DNA from: Flagellimonas abyssi
Lineage (GTDB): Bacteria > Bacteroidota > Bacteroidia > Flavobacteriales > Flavobacteriaceae
Direction of reading: 5' to 3'
NCBI RefSeq assembly: GCF_019457905.1
Contig: NZ_JAHZSV010000001.1
Span: 124,001-188,000, forward strand
DNA: 64,000 nucleotides
The position numbers were made by a program, and so were the translations under genes. The notes under the pieces were generated by a model. It was not told the origin of the DNA and made no database searches. It saw nothing but the letters and a program-made list of their open reading frames with translations. Position 1 is the stretch's first letter. Each line of letters starts with the position of its first letter. Below, piece after piece: positions 17,349 through 23,878 of the stretch.

Positions 17349-17906
17349 ATGAAATCTATTATAAAATTTGGGGCTTATCTTTTGCTTTTAGTGTCTGTAG
17401 CCTGTGCATCTAGCAAAGACCAAGCATCCCCCGAAGCAATCGCCGCTTTGGATAAAATGATTGCCGATCAGCAATTTGAAATCGCTGCCAATTGGGCCCA
17501 ACCCATGGCCAGCCAAGGATTGAACAGCATTGCCAATGCTGGGCTTTTGCCCTTTGGCAGTACCGCTAGCCGTATAGATATTAGCGGGTCAGGTGGTTAT
17601 TTACGTATGGTGGGCGACAGCGTTAAGGCAGATTTACCTTTCTTCGGGGAGCGCCGTATGGGTGGATATTACAATCAGAACAAGACCGGAATAATGTTTG
17701 AGGGCATACCCAAAGACCTTTCATTTTCTCCCAATAAAAAGGATTCGGGGAAAACCATGCGTTTCAACATTACCGAAGATTCCGAGAGTTATCAGGTTAT
17801 CGCCCAGCTATATCCCAACGGAAATGCCCGACTCACGGTCTCCAGTAGCCAACGGACCAATATTTGGTACCAGGGCAATCTTTCCGAGTATAAAAAGAAA
17901 GAATAG
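17349..17906 (+). CDS. DUF4251 lipoprotein
   Basis: This 185-residue exported protein has a lipobox-like VACA near residue 17. The DUF4251 pattern follows: ALDKMIADQQFEIAANWAQP, then a beta-rich part with MVGDSVKADLPFFGERRMGGY, NKTGIMFEG and LTVSSSQRTNIWYQGNL at the end. DUF4251 proteins are widespread in Bacteroidota and of unknown role, probably on the periplasmic side of the envelope. The gene is flanked by unrelated genes with about 70 and 120 bases of spacing. Confidence 0.88.
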   Translation: MKSIIKFGAYLLLLVSVACASSKDQASPEAIAALDKMIADQQFEIAANWAQPMASQGLNSIANAGLLPFGSTASRIDISGSGGYLRMVGDSVKADLPFFGERRMGGYYNQNKTGIMFEGIPKDLSFSPNKKDSGKTMRFNITEDSESYQVIAQLYPNGNARLTVSSSQRTNIWYQGNLSEYKKKE

Positions 17907-18026
17907 GTAGGGGAGACCATCAAAATCTTGTTGGGCTTTCTGCCATTGGCTCGCGATATCTTTCCACTTTCCATCATTTTGTCATAGCTTTATTGATTCA
18001 GAAACTAAAACATCTAAACTAGTAAA

Positions 18027-19214
18027 ATGAAAATGTACACTTTGACCCAACGGTCAATATTTATGTTGATGCTCTTGACGGCTTTTGCGGCCTGTAAGGA
18101 CAATAAGAAAAACCAAGAAGAATCAACCGAAGAAGAAGTAGCGGAAAATACCGAAACCACCACAGATTTGCCATTGGACCGCCTAAACCTGCCCGATGGT
18201 TTTAGCATAGATGTATATGCGGAAAATATTGAAGGTGCCCGTTCCATGGCCATGGGGGCCGATGGCACCCTTTTCGTGGGTACCCGTAACGAAGGAAAGG
18301 TATATGCGCTTAAAGATACGGATGGTGATTATAGGGTGGACAAAACCTATACCATTGCATCCGATTTGGAGCAGCCAAACGGAGTTGCGTTCAAGGATGG
18401 AGCCCTCTACGTTGCCGCGGTGAGCAAAATGTTCAAGTATTCGGATATTGAGTCGCAGTTGGAAGACCCAAAGGAGCCAGAACTGGTCTACGACGATTAC
18501 CCGACCGAGTTCCACCACGGCTGGAAATACATTGCCTTTGGACCTGATGACAAACTCTACGTACCTGTTGGGGCACCCTGTAATATTTGTGATAGTGCCA
18601 CTGTGGACAAGCGTTATGCCTCCATCACCCGAATGGATTTGGATGGCAGTAACCGTGAAATCGTGGCCAATGGGGTACGAAACACCGTAGGATTCACTTG
18701 GCATCCAGAAACCAAGGAACTTTGGTTTACCGATAATAATAGGGATATGATGGGCGACGACCTTCCCCCCGGAGAACTGAATAAACTTACAGAGGTAGGC
18801 CAGCACTTCGGATATCCGTTCTGCCATGGCGGAACCGTGAAGGATCCCGAATACGGGGATCAACGTCCCTGTTCAGATTTTGTGCCACCAGTACAGACAT
18901 TACAGGCACACGTAGCAGCTTTGGGCGTTAAGTTTGGGCAAGGCCCTATGTTCCCGGAGCAATATACCGGACAGGCATTTTTGGCGGAGCATGGTTCTTG
19001 GAATCGCTCCAAAAAAGTGGGGTACAGGGTAAGCATGGTAAAACTGGAAAACGGCGAGGCCGTAAGCTACGAACCTTTTATAGATGGCTGGCTGGACGAA
19101 GAATCGCAAGAGGCATTTGGTAGGCCAGTGGATTTGCTGTTCCTGCAAGATGGTTCCCTGCTCATCTCCGACGATGAGGGCAACGCCATTTATAGGGTCA
19201 CTTACAAGGGATAG
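18027..19214 (+). CDS. Sorbosone/PQQ-type sugar dehydrogenase lipoprotein
   Basis: This 395-residue protein has a lipobox (AFAAC near residue 22) and an acidic linker (EESTEEEVAENTETTTD). A six-bladed propeller of the soluble glucose dehydrogenase/sorbosone dehydrogenase type follows: LNLPDGFSIDVYAENIEGA, NGVRNTVGFTWHPETKELWF, DNNRDMMGDD, AEHGSWNRSKKVGYRV. Family members oxidise sugars with PQQ or a related cofactor. Cys-rich GAPCNICD and FCHGG are typical of the sorbosone branch. PQQ synthesis genes are not seen here, so the cofactor would have to come from elsewhere. Confidence 0.88.
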   Translation: MKMYTLTQRSIFMLMLLTAFAACKDNKKNQEESTEEEVAENTETTTDLPLDRLNLPDGFSIDVYAENIEGARSMAMGADGTLFVGTRNEGKVYALKDTDGDYRVDKTYTIASDLEQPNGVAFKDGALYVAAVSKMFKYSDIESQLEDPKEPELVYDDYPTEFHHGWKYIAFGPDDKLYVPVGAPCNICDSATVDKRYASITRMDLDGSNREIVANGVRNTVGFTWHPETKELWFTDNNRDMMGDDLPPGELNKLTEVGQHFGYPFCHGGTVKDPEYGDQRPCSDFVPPVQTLQAHVAALGVKFGQGPMFPEQYTGQAFLAEHGSWNRSKKVGYRVSMVKLENGEAVSYEPFIDGWLDEESQEAFGRPVDLLFLQDGSLLISDDEGNAIYRVTYKG

Positions 19215-19222
19215 CCCCTTTT

Positions 19223-19600
19223 TTAAAATAACGATTCAAGGTACTTGGGGATGGGCAGTTGCTCCATTTTCCAAGTACTTTTTTTTTGGTCCTTATCGGT
19301 GACCTCAACAAAATAATAATTGGGCATCCCACTTTTTTTGGGATGAATGTGCTCCACCGAAAACGTACTTTCCTCGTGCGTAAACACGTATTCCGTGGTC
19401 TCTCCCTCGGCAGACTCCCTTACTTCCCCATTTCCAAGAATTAGGTTGGGCTTGGTCAATATACCGTTGCGCTTGTTCCAGCAGAGGTAACGGATTTCGC
19501 CGTTGCGCAAACGATCTATTCGTATAATGTACTGCCCATCTCCTATATAGGCTAGAATGCTTTGAATGTTAGGGTCTCTCCAAAAAATGGCTAAGTAGGT
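19223..19600 (-). pseudogene. Short unrecognised ORF with no good start codon
   Basis: The open frame ends at 19223 and stays open upstream to an in-frame stop at 19601-19603, about 125 codons. It has no ATG or GTG; the only plausible start is TTG at 19510 (95 residues). The translation upstream of that TTG (WRDPNIQSILAYIGDGQYII) looks as protein-like as the rest. A perfect 10-bp tandem duplication (TAAGTAGGTT at 19592-19601 and 19602-19611) coincides with the upstream stop and would shift the frame. I read it as a gene with a damaged N-terminus, or a gene with an unusual start. Function unknown. Confidence 0.4.
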
Positions 19601-19611
19601 TTAAGTAGGTT
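19592..19611. repeat. 10-bp tandem duplication
   Basis: TAAGTAGGTT occurs twice in a row. Because ten is not a multiple of three, it alters the reading frame entering the minus-strand ORF at 19223-19600. Confidence 0.75.
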
Positions 19612-19650
19612 TGGAGTGTGTAGGAACGTTTTAAAAACTGAGGTATTGTT

Positions 19651-19770
19651 TTAACACCTGTATTTTCTGGTGAACTCGGCGCCAAGGAGCCAACCTACCA
19701 TAAAAATGATGAATCCCAATACCACTAAACAAAAAATCTGTAAGGCGTTTATCGTTTCAAGCGTAGTCAT
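19651..19770 (-). CDS. 39-residue single-pass membrane protein
   Basis: The ATG at 19770 opens a 39-codon frame: MTTLETINALQIFCLVVLGF, then IIFMVGWLLGAEFTRKYRC. Residues about 10-29 form one hydrophobic helix with a short acidic N-terminus and a basic C-terminal tail (RKYR). Codon use and composition look like a real small membrane protein. Bacteroidota carry many of these. It is upstream of, and on the same strand as, the damaged ORF 19223-19600. Unknown function. Confidence 0.5.
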   Translation of the reverse strand: MTTLETINALQIFCLVVLGFIIFMVGWLLGAEFTRKYRC

Positions 19771-19921
19771 ACTCTTATTTTTTTACCAAACTACACAATA
19801 TGCAATAATTCTACGTACTCAATTGACGAATGCCCCTTTTGAATTGAGGAATGGCCGTTTTGAACCAACGGATTTTATTTTACCCTGCAAAAAGAAAATT
19901 GTCCATACAGTAGCGTAGTTC

Positions 19922-19958
19922 GTCCATTTTTTTCCATTTGGTACTGCCGCAACTTTGT
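19922..19958 (+). promoter_or_regulatory. Shared promoter/operator element, copy A
   Basis: GTCCATTTT at the left and CGCAACTTTGT at the right lie in a 37-base span, with the TTTG ending 40 bases before the ATG of the isochorismatase-like gene. The same ends with identical spacing occur at 20861-20897 before the AhpD-like gene. The right part resembles the Bacteroidota -7 box (TAnnTTTG, here CAACTTTG). The left part could be an activator site in place of a -33 box. Confidence 0.5.
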
Positions 19959-19997
19959 TCCATCAAAATTTAAGTTTAATCAGTTAAAAAGAATATC

Positions 19998-20732
19998 ATG
20001 AAAAATTTGATGCGAACAGTGACCCTGTTCTTGATTACCGTTACGGGCGTGCATGCCCAATTGCCAGAACCAGGTTTTATTATTGACGAAACCACCGCCA
20101 TTGTGATCACCGATCCACAAAACGATTTTCTTAGCCCTGATGGAGTGGCTTGGGGTGCCGTGGGACAAAGTGTCCAAGAGAACAACACCATCGAAAATTT
20201 GGAGACCATTTTTAAGTTGGGTGAACAGTACAACATCCCAGTGTTCATTTCTCCCCACTACTACTACGAACACGACCACGTGTGGAAGTTTGAGGGAACC
20301 CTTGAAAAGTTGATGCACAACATCAGCATGTTCGATCGTGGGGACCAATTGAACGTAATAGGGTTTGAAGGTTCCGGTGCCGATTGGTTGCCCCGCTACA
20401 AAAAGTACATCAACAAGGATAGGGTAGTGGTGACCAGCCCGCACAAAGTGTTCGGTTCCGAGTCCAACGATTTGGCCCTGCAGTTGCGCAAACAAGGGGT
20501 GGACAAAGTAATCTTGGCCGGAATGTCCGGTAACCTGTGTGCCGAATCGCACATGAGGGAACTGGTGGAGAACGGTTTTGAGGTTGCCGTGGTCGGCGAC
20601 GCTACCGCTTCTGCCATATTACCTGGATTGGATGGCAACCAAGCTGCCCAGACCAACTATAAAATGATTTCCAGCCGGGTGTTCACTACCGATGAATTGG
20701 TGAAAGAATTGAAAATGCATCCAATCAAATAA
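19998..20732 (+). CDS. Exported isochorismatase-like cysteine hydrolase
   Basis: This 244-residue protein has a cleavable signal peptide (cut probably after HA at residue 20). The catalytic triad of the family is visible: Asp39 in ITDPQNDF, Lys150 in SPHKVFG and Cys181 in GMSGNLCAES. Family members hydrolyse amides or vinyl ethers. The YcaC-like subgroup is often found in stress loci and its substrate is unknown. Being exported is less usual. It heads the cluster that ends with the AraC regulator and shares a promoter-like element with the next transcription unit. A terminator follows. Confidence 0.88.
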   Translation: MKNLMRTVTLFLITVTGVHAQLPEPGFIIDETTAIVITDPQNDFLSPDGVAWGAVGQSVQENNTIENLETIFKLGEQYNIPVFISPHYYYEHDHVWKFEGTLEKLMHNISMFDRGDQLNVIGFEGSGADWLPRYKKYINKDRVVVTSPHKVFGSESNDLALQLRKQGVDKVILAGMSGNLCAESHMRELVENGFEVAVVGDATASAILPGLDGNQAAQTNYKMISSRVFTTDELVKELKMHPIK

Positions 20733-20765
20733 ACGTCAGTGAGCGTGATGTTGCAGTGGAGTGAT

Positions 20766-20801
20766 GAGGGGTCGAACCATAGGTTCGGCCCTTCTTTTTT
20801 T
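20766..20801 (+). terminator. Terminator after the isochorismatase-like gene
   Basis: GGGGTCGAACC, ATA, GGTTCGGCCC then a run of T. The stem has one G-U type pair. It lies about 35 bases after the stop codon and separates this gene from the AhpD-like unit. Confidence 0.8.
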
Positions 20802-20860
20802 GTTGATAATCAGTCAGGTATTTCGCAATGGGGAAAATTATCCAAGGAGTTGCGGCATCT

Positions 20861-20897
20861 GTCCATTTTATCCGAACACGCACCATCGCACCTTTGT
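20861..20897 (+). promoter_or_regulatory. Shared promoter/operator element, copy B
   Basis: GTCCATTTT at the left and CGCACCTTTGT at the right, again 37 bases overall, 48 bases before the ATG of the AhpD-like gene. It matches copy A at 19922-19958 in both ends and in spacing. The two genes are therefore likely to be controlled together, most simply by the AraC-type regulator encoded downstream. Confidence 0.5.
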
Positions 20898-20944
20898 AAT
20901 GTCAATAATGACAAACCATTTATTCATTAAAAAAATAGAAAGTT

Positions 20945-21490
20945 ATGACACGTTTACAAGCATTAGATCCAAAAGTAGCCACTGGAAGATCAAAAGAATT
21001 ATTCGACGGCATCCAAGCCAAATTGGGAATGGTTCCCAACATGATGAAAACCATGGGGAACTCCCCGGCCGTTTTGGAGGGCTACCTCAACTTGAGCGAT
21101 GCTCTGGGCAAAGGATCTTTGGGCGGAAAATTGGGCGAATTGTTGGCCTTGTCCGTTGCAGAGTCCAACGCCTGTAATTATTGCCTTTCCGCCCACTCCT
21201 TTATCGGTGAAAAATTGGTGGGCATCGATACCGACACGCTTCAAGCGGCAAGAGAAGGCATCAACGCTGACCCCAAAGTGGCCGCTGCGCTTCAGTTTGC
21301 GAAAACCTTGATCAGCAAAAACGGTCGTGTTTCCTCGGAAGATGTGGAAGCTGTAAAAGTCGCTGGCTATACCGACGGTGCCGTGGGCGAGATCGTTGCA
21401 CACGTAGCCTTGAACATCTTGACCAATTATTTCAACAATACCGCCAACACCGATATTGACTTTCCAGTGGTGGAAGTGGCTACGGTATAA
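20945..21490 (+). CDS. AhpD-like carboxymuconolactone decarboxylase-family protein
   Basis: This 181-residue cytoplasmic, all-helical protein carries the redox motif CNYCLSAH, with Cys77, Cys80 and His84 as in AhpD-type alkylhydroperoxidases. The CMD region also shows LGELLALSVAESNAC just before. Such proteins reduce peroxides or act in detoxification through a Cys pair. The YHS-domain gene starts 28 bases downstream, so the two are probably co-transcribed from the shared promoter element at 20861-20897. Confidence 0.9.
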   Translation: MTRLQALDPKVATGRSKELFDGIQAKLGMVPNMMKTMGNSPAVLEGYLNLSDALGKGSLGGKLGELLALSVAESNACNYCLSAHSFIGEKLVGIDTDTLQAAREGINADPKVAAALQFAKTLISKNGRVSSEDVEAVKVAGYTDGAVGEIVAHVALNILTNYFNNTANTDIDFPVVEVATV

Positions 21491-21518
21491 GCAATCAATA
21501 ATCTTAAAATCAAAACAA

Positions 21519-21986
21519 ATGAAAACGTTTGGAAATTTATTTCTTTTTGGAATTGTGTTGTTTGCCGCTATCAGCGTGCAGGCACAAACCCCTCCGGTGG
21601 ACGATAACGGTCTGGCCGTGGGCGGGTACGATGTGGTTTCCTATTTTTCGGGAAAAGCACAACACGGAAGCAATAGTTATGCTGTGAAGCATCACGGTGC
21701 CACCTATTACTTTGCCAACAAGGCGAATCAGGATGCCTTTAAAAAATCTCCCAACAATTATTTGCCTCAGTTTGATGGCTACTGTGCTTGGGGCGTAGGG
21801 GCAAAATCGACCAAGTTTCCCATCAACCCGGAAACCTATACGGTGATCGATGGCAAATTGTACCTCTTCTTCAACGGGCCCTTCAACGGGGAGCCTTTCA
21901 ACACCTACGAAGATTGGGGACAACGCACTACGGAGCTGAAAACGGCGGCACACGCCAATTGGCCCGCGGTCAAAAACAGCAAGTAG
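21519..21986 (+). CDS. Exported YHS-domain protein
   Basis: The start is set at ATG 21519 (MKTFGNLFLFGIVLF), which gives 155 residues with a signal peptide cut after VQA-Q. The YHS domain shows VGGYDVVSYFSGKAQHGSNS, YYFANKANQDAFKKSPNNYL, PQFDGYCAWGV and LYLFFNG near the end. Exported YHS proteins of this type are common in stress operons and may bind metal, but their role is not settled. The upstream CMD gene is 28 bases away, and a terminator follows 16 bases after the stop. Confidence 0.88.
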   Translation: MKTFGNLFLFGIVLFAAISVQAQTPPVDDNGLAVGGYDVVSYFSGKAQHGSNSYAVKHHGATYYFANKANQDAFKKSPNNYLPQFDGYCAWGVGAKSTKFPINPETYTVIDGKLYLFFNGPFNGEPFNTYEDWGQRTTELKTAAHANWPAVKNSK

Positions 21987-22002
21987 TTTTAATTAGCTGA
22001 TA

Positions 22003-22036
22003 GGGCGCGGCCCCGCCATAGGTCCCGCCCTTTTTT
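22003..22036 (+). terminator. Terminator/attenuator between YHS and DUF1348 genes
   Basis: A GC-rich stem (GGGCG-GG... with ...CC-CGCCC) and a run of six T lie between the YHS stop and the DUF1348 start, only about 20 bases before the latter. It either ends the first unit or partly attenuates read-through. Confidence 0.7.
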
Positions 22037-22056
22037 CAATTATAAAAATCACCATT

Positions 22057-22473
22057 ATGGAACTAGAGAAAAAATATCCGTTGCCTCCCTTTACGGAGGC
22101 GACCGCCAAGGAAAAAGTACAACTGGCCGAAGATGCCTGGAACAGCCAAGACCCCGAAAAGGTAAGCAAAGCGTATACCGTGGACACCGAATGGCGCAAC
22201 CGTTCGCAGTTTATCAACGGGCGCGAAGCCGTGGTTTCCTTTTTGACGAAAAAGTGGCAAAAAGAAAAAAATTACAAATTAAGAAAGGAACTATGGGCCT
22301 TTACCGACAATAAGATTGCAGTTCGTTTTGAATACGAATACCAGAATGGCGAAGGAGCGTGGATTCGCGCGTATGGAAACGAGAATTGGGAGTTCAACGA
22401 GCACGGGCTTATGCAGAAACGCTACGCCAGCATCAACGACCTGCCGATAGCCGAAACGGAGAGAAGACTTTAA
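22057..22473 (+). CDS. DUF1348 (SnoaL/NTF2-like) protein
   Basis: This 138-residue cytoplasmic protein has the NTF2-like cone fold. [58 protein letters not shown] and [20 protein letters not shown] match DUF1348 over its full length. The family's reaction is unknown, and members often sit with oxidative-stress or xenobiotic genes, as here. It lies after a terminator-like hairpin, so it may depend on read-through from the YHS gene. Confidence 0.88.
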   Translation: MELEKKYPLPPFTEATAKEKVQLAEDAWNSQDPEKVSKAYTVDTEWRNRSQFINGREAVVSFLTKKWQKEKNYKLRKELWAFTDNKIAVRFEYEYQNGEGAWIRAYGNENWEFNEHGLMQKRYASINDLPIAETERRL

Positions 22474-22478
22474 TTTCA

Positions 22479-22541
22479 GACGTCAGATATCAGACATAGG
22501 ACATAGGACATAGGACATCCGACGTAAGACGTAAGACATCA
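22479..22541. repeat. Heptanucleotide array 1: nine GA(C/T)RTNN units
   Basis: Nine consecutive 7-base units: GACGTCA, GATATCA, three GACATAG, GACATCC, two GACGTAA and GACATCA. The phase is unbroken. It starts six bases after the DUF1348 stop and is followed, after 11 bases, by a second heptad array of different sequence. Confidence 0.85.
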
Positions 22542-22552
22542 AGTTTTAGAAA

Positions 22553-22601
22553 ACTGAGAACTGCCAACTGAATACTGACAACTGCCTACTGAAAACTGAA
22601 C
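22553..22601. repeat. Heptanucleotide array 2: seven ACTGNNN units
   Basis: Seven consecutive 7-base units all starting ACTG: AGA, CCA, AAT, ACA, CCT, AAA and AAC follow in turn. The array ends four bases before the ATG of the AraC-type regulator, so it makes up that gene's ribosome entry region. Confidence 0.9.
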
Positions 22602-22605
22602 AAAT

Positions 22606-23490
22606 ATGGATATTTACAACACCAACACGCTCATCGACGAACAGACCGGAAACCTGGCCTTTAAACTCTCCGAATTTGAGGATGGCTGCCAGTTTTGCGA
22701 TACGCACCGGTTGAACCATTATTCCTTGATCTGGATAAAAAAGGGGAGGGGCACCGCCCAAGTGGACTTTTCGGAGTACGCGTTTACGCCAAACACCCTA
22801 ATTGCCGTAACGCCCTATCAGCCTTTTGCCCTAACTGAGGAAGAACCGTTGGAGGGTGTGGTGTTGCAGTTTCACCCCGATTTTTTCTGCATCCACAAGC
22901 ACCACGAACAGGTGGCCTGCAACGGGGTGCTCTTCAACAATATTTACAGTCCGCCCACGCTTTGCGTTACGGAGAGCATGTCCCAACAGTTTGAGTTGGT
23001 TCTGGAGCAGATGTACACCGAAGTGCAAAAATCGGAGCTGGCGCAGTACGAGCTGTTGGTCTCCTACCTTAAAATATTTTTGATCACAGCCTCCCGTGCC
23101 AAGGCCAAGCAACAGCCCGAAGCCTTGGAGGGCACCCCGGACGAGAAGGAACCGTTTATCCTCCAAAAGCTCAAAAACCTGATAGAGACCCACTACAAAT
23201 CCAAGCACTCCGCGGGGGAGTATGCCGATTTGCTGAACATCAGCCCCAAGGCCCTCGCCAAGATGACCAAAAACCATTTTAACAAGACGATGACCCACCT
23301 GATCAGCGAACGGATCATTATTGAGGCCAAGCGCGAGCTGTACCTCACCAACAAAACGGTAAAGGAGATTGCCTACGACCTTGGGTATGACGATGAGCAC
23401 TATTTTAGCCGCTTTTTTAAGAACAATGCGGACATTTCGCCCAAAACCTATCGCGAAACGGTGGGCTTTGCCCGTGCCGCCATGGCCTAA
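22606..23490 (+). CDS. AraC-family transcriptional regulator with N-terminal CxxC
   Basis: This 294-residue protein has an N-terminal cupin-like sensor (about 1-170) and a C-terminal AraC DNA-binding domain with two helix-turn-helix units (AGEYADLLNISPKALAKMTK, then VKEIAYDLGYDDEHYFSRFF). In the sensor, Cys28 and Cys31 (GCQFCDTHRLNHY) occupy the part where related regulators carry the first ligand-contacting strand, so a thiol switch is possible. Position suggests it controls the surrounding hydrolase, AhpD-like, YHS and DUF1348 genes. Its own leader consists of two heptad repeat arrays. The DUF302 gene follows by ten bases. Confidence 0.9.
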   Translation: MDIYNTNTLIDEQTGNLAFKLSEFEDGCQFCDTHRLNHYSLIWIKKGRGTAQVDFSEYAFTPNTLIAVTPYQPFALTEEEPLEGVVLQFHPDFFCIHKHHEQVACNGVLFNNIYSPPTLCVTESMSQQFELVLEQMYTEVQKSELAQYELLVSYLKIFLITASRAKAKQQPEALEGTPDEKEPFILQKLKNLIETHYKSKHSAGEYADLLNISPKALAKMTKNHFNKTMTHLISERIIIEAKRELYLTNKTVKEIAYDLGYDDEHYFSRFFKNNADISPKTYRETVGFARAAMA

Positions 23491-23500
23491 TGGATCCCAG

Positions 23501-23878
23501 ATGAAAGCCCATGTGATCCACCATACCCTGCCGCTGCCCTTTGGGCAATTGTACGGCGCCCTGAAAAAACGCATTGTAGACCATGGCTTTTTGCTCCTCC
23601 ACGAGATAGACACCCAGGCCATTGTGGCGAAGCATGGCGTGTACATACCGCACTTGCGGCAATTGCTCTTTTTCCACCCCAAATACATTGCGGAAATTAT
23701 GGCGAACGACCCTTTGGCCATAAACGATATCCCCTTAAAACTGGTACTACAAGAAATTGATGCCCAAACCACCCAACTGAGCTTTAAAAACCCTGTGGGC
23801 AGCCTACAGGATTATGGATTGAAGCCTGAAATGGGAGAAGAGCTTCTTGGAAGGGTGATATTTTTACTTTATTTTTAA
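23501..23878 (+). CDS. DUF302 domain protein, C-terminus possibly altered
   Basis: The start is set at ATG 23501 (MKAHVIHHTLPLPFGQLYGA), ten bases after the AraC gene, giving 125 residues. The DUF302 pattern is clear: a fold around a central HGFLLLHEIDTQAI strand and RQLLFFHPKYIAEIMANDPL, then IPLKLVLQEID. DUF302 proteins may bind small ligands, and their role is unknown. The last residues (LLGRVIFLLYF) fall where base composition changes sharply to AT-rich, so the native C-terminus may have been replaced when the neighbouring islet arrived. Confidence 0.75.
   Translation: MKAHVIHHTLPLPFGQLYGALKKRIVDHGFLLLHEIDTQAIVAKHGVYIPHLRQLLFFHPKYIAEIMANDPLAINDIPLKLVLQEIDAQTTQLSFKNPVGSLQDYGLKPEMGEELLGRVIFLLYF

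Noticed and set aside
22479..22601. Possible CRISPR array
   Set aside because: Units are 7 bases with no spacers and there are no cas genes.
22831..23772. 313-codon minus-strand frame over the AraC and DUF302 genes
   Set aside because: Antisense to two recognisable genes; no domain seen.
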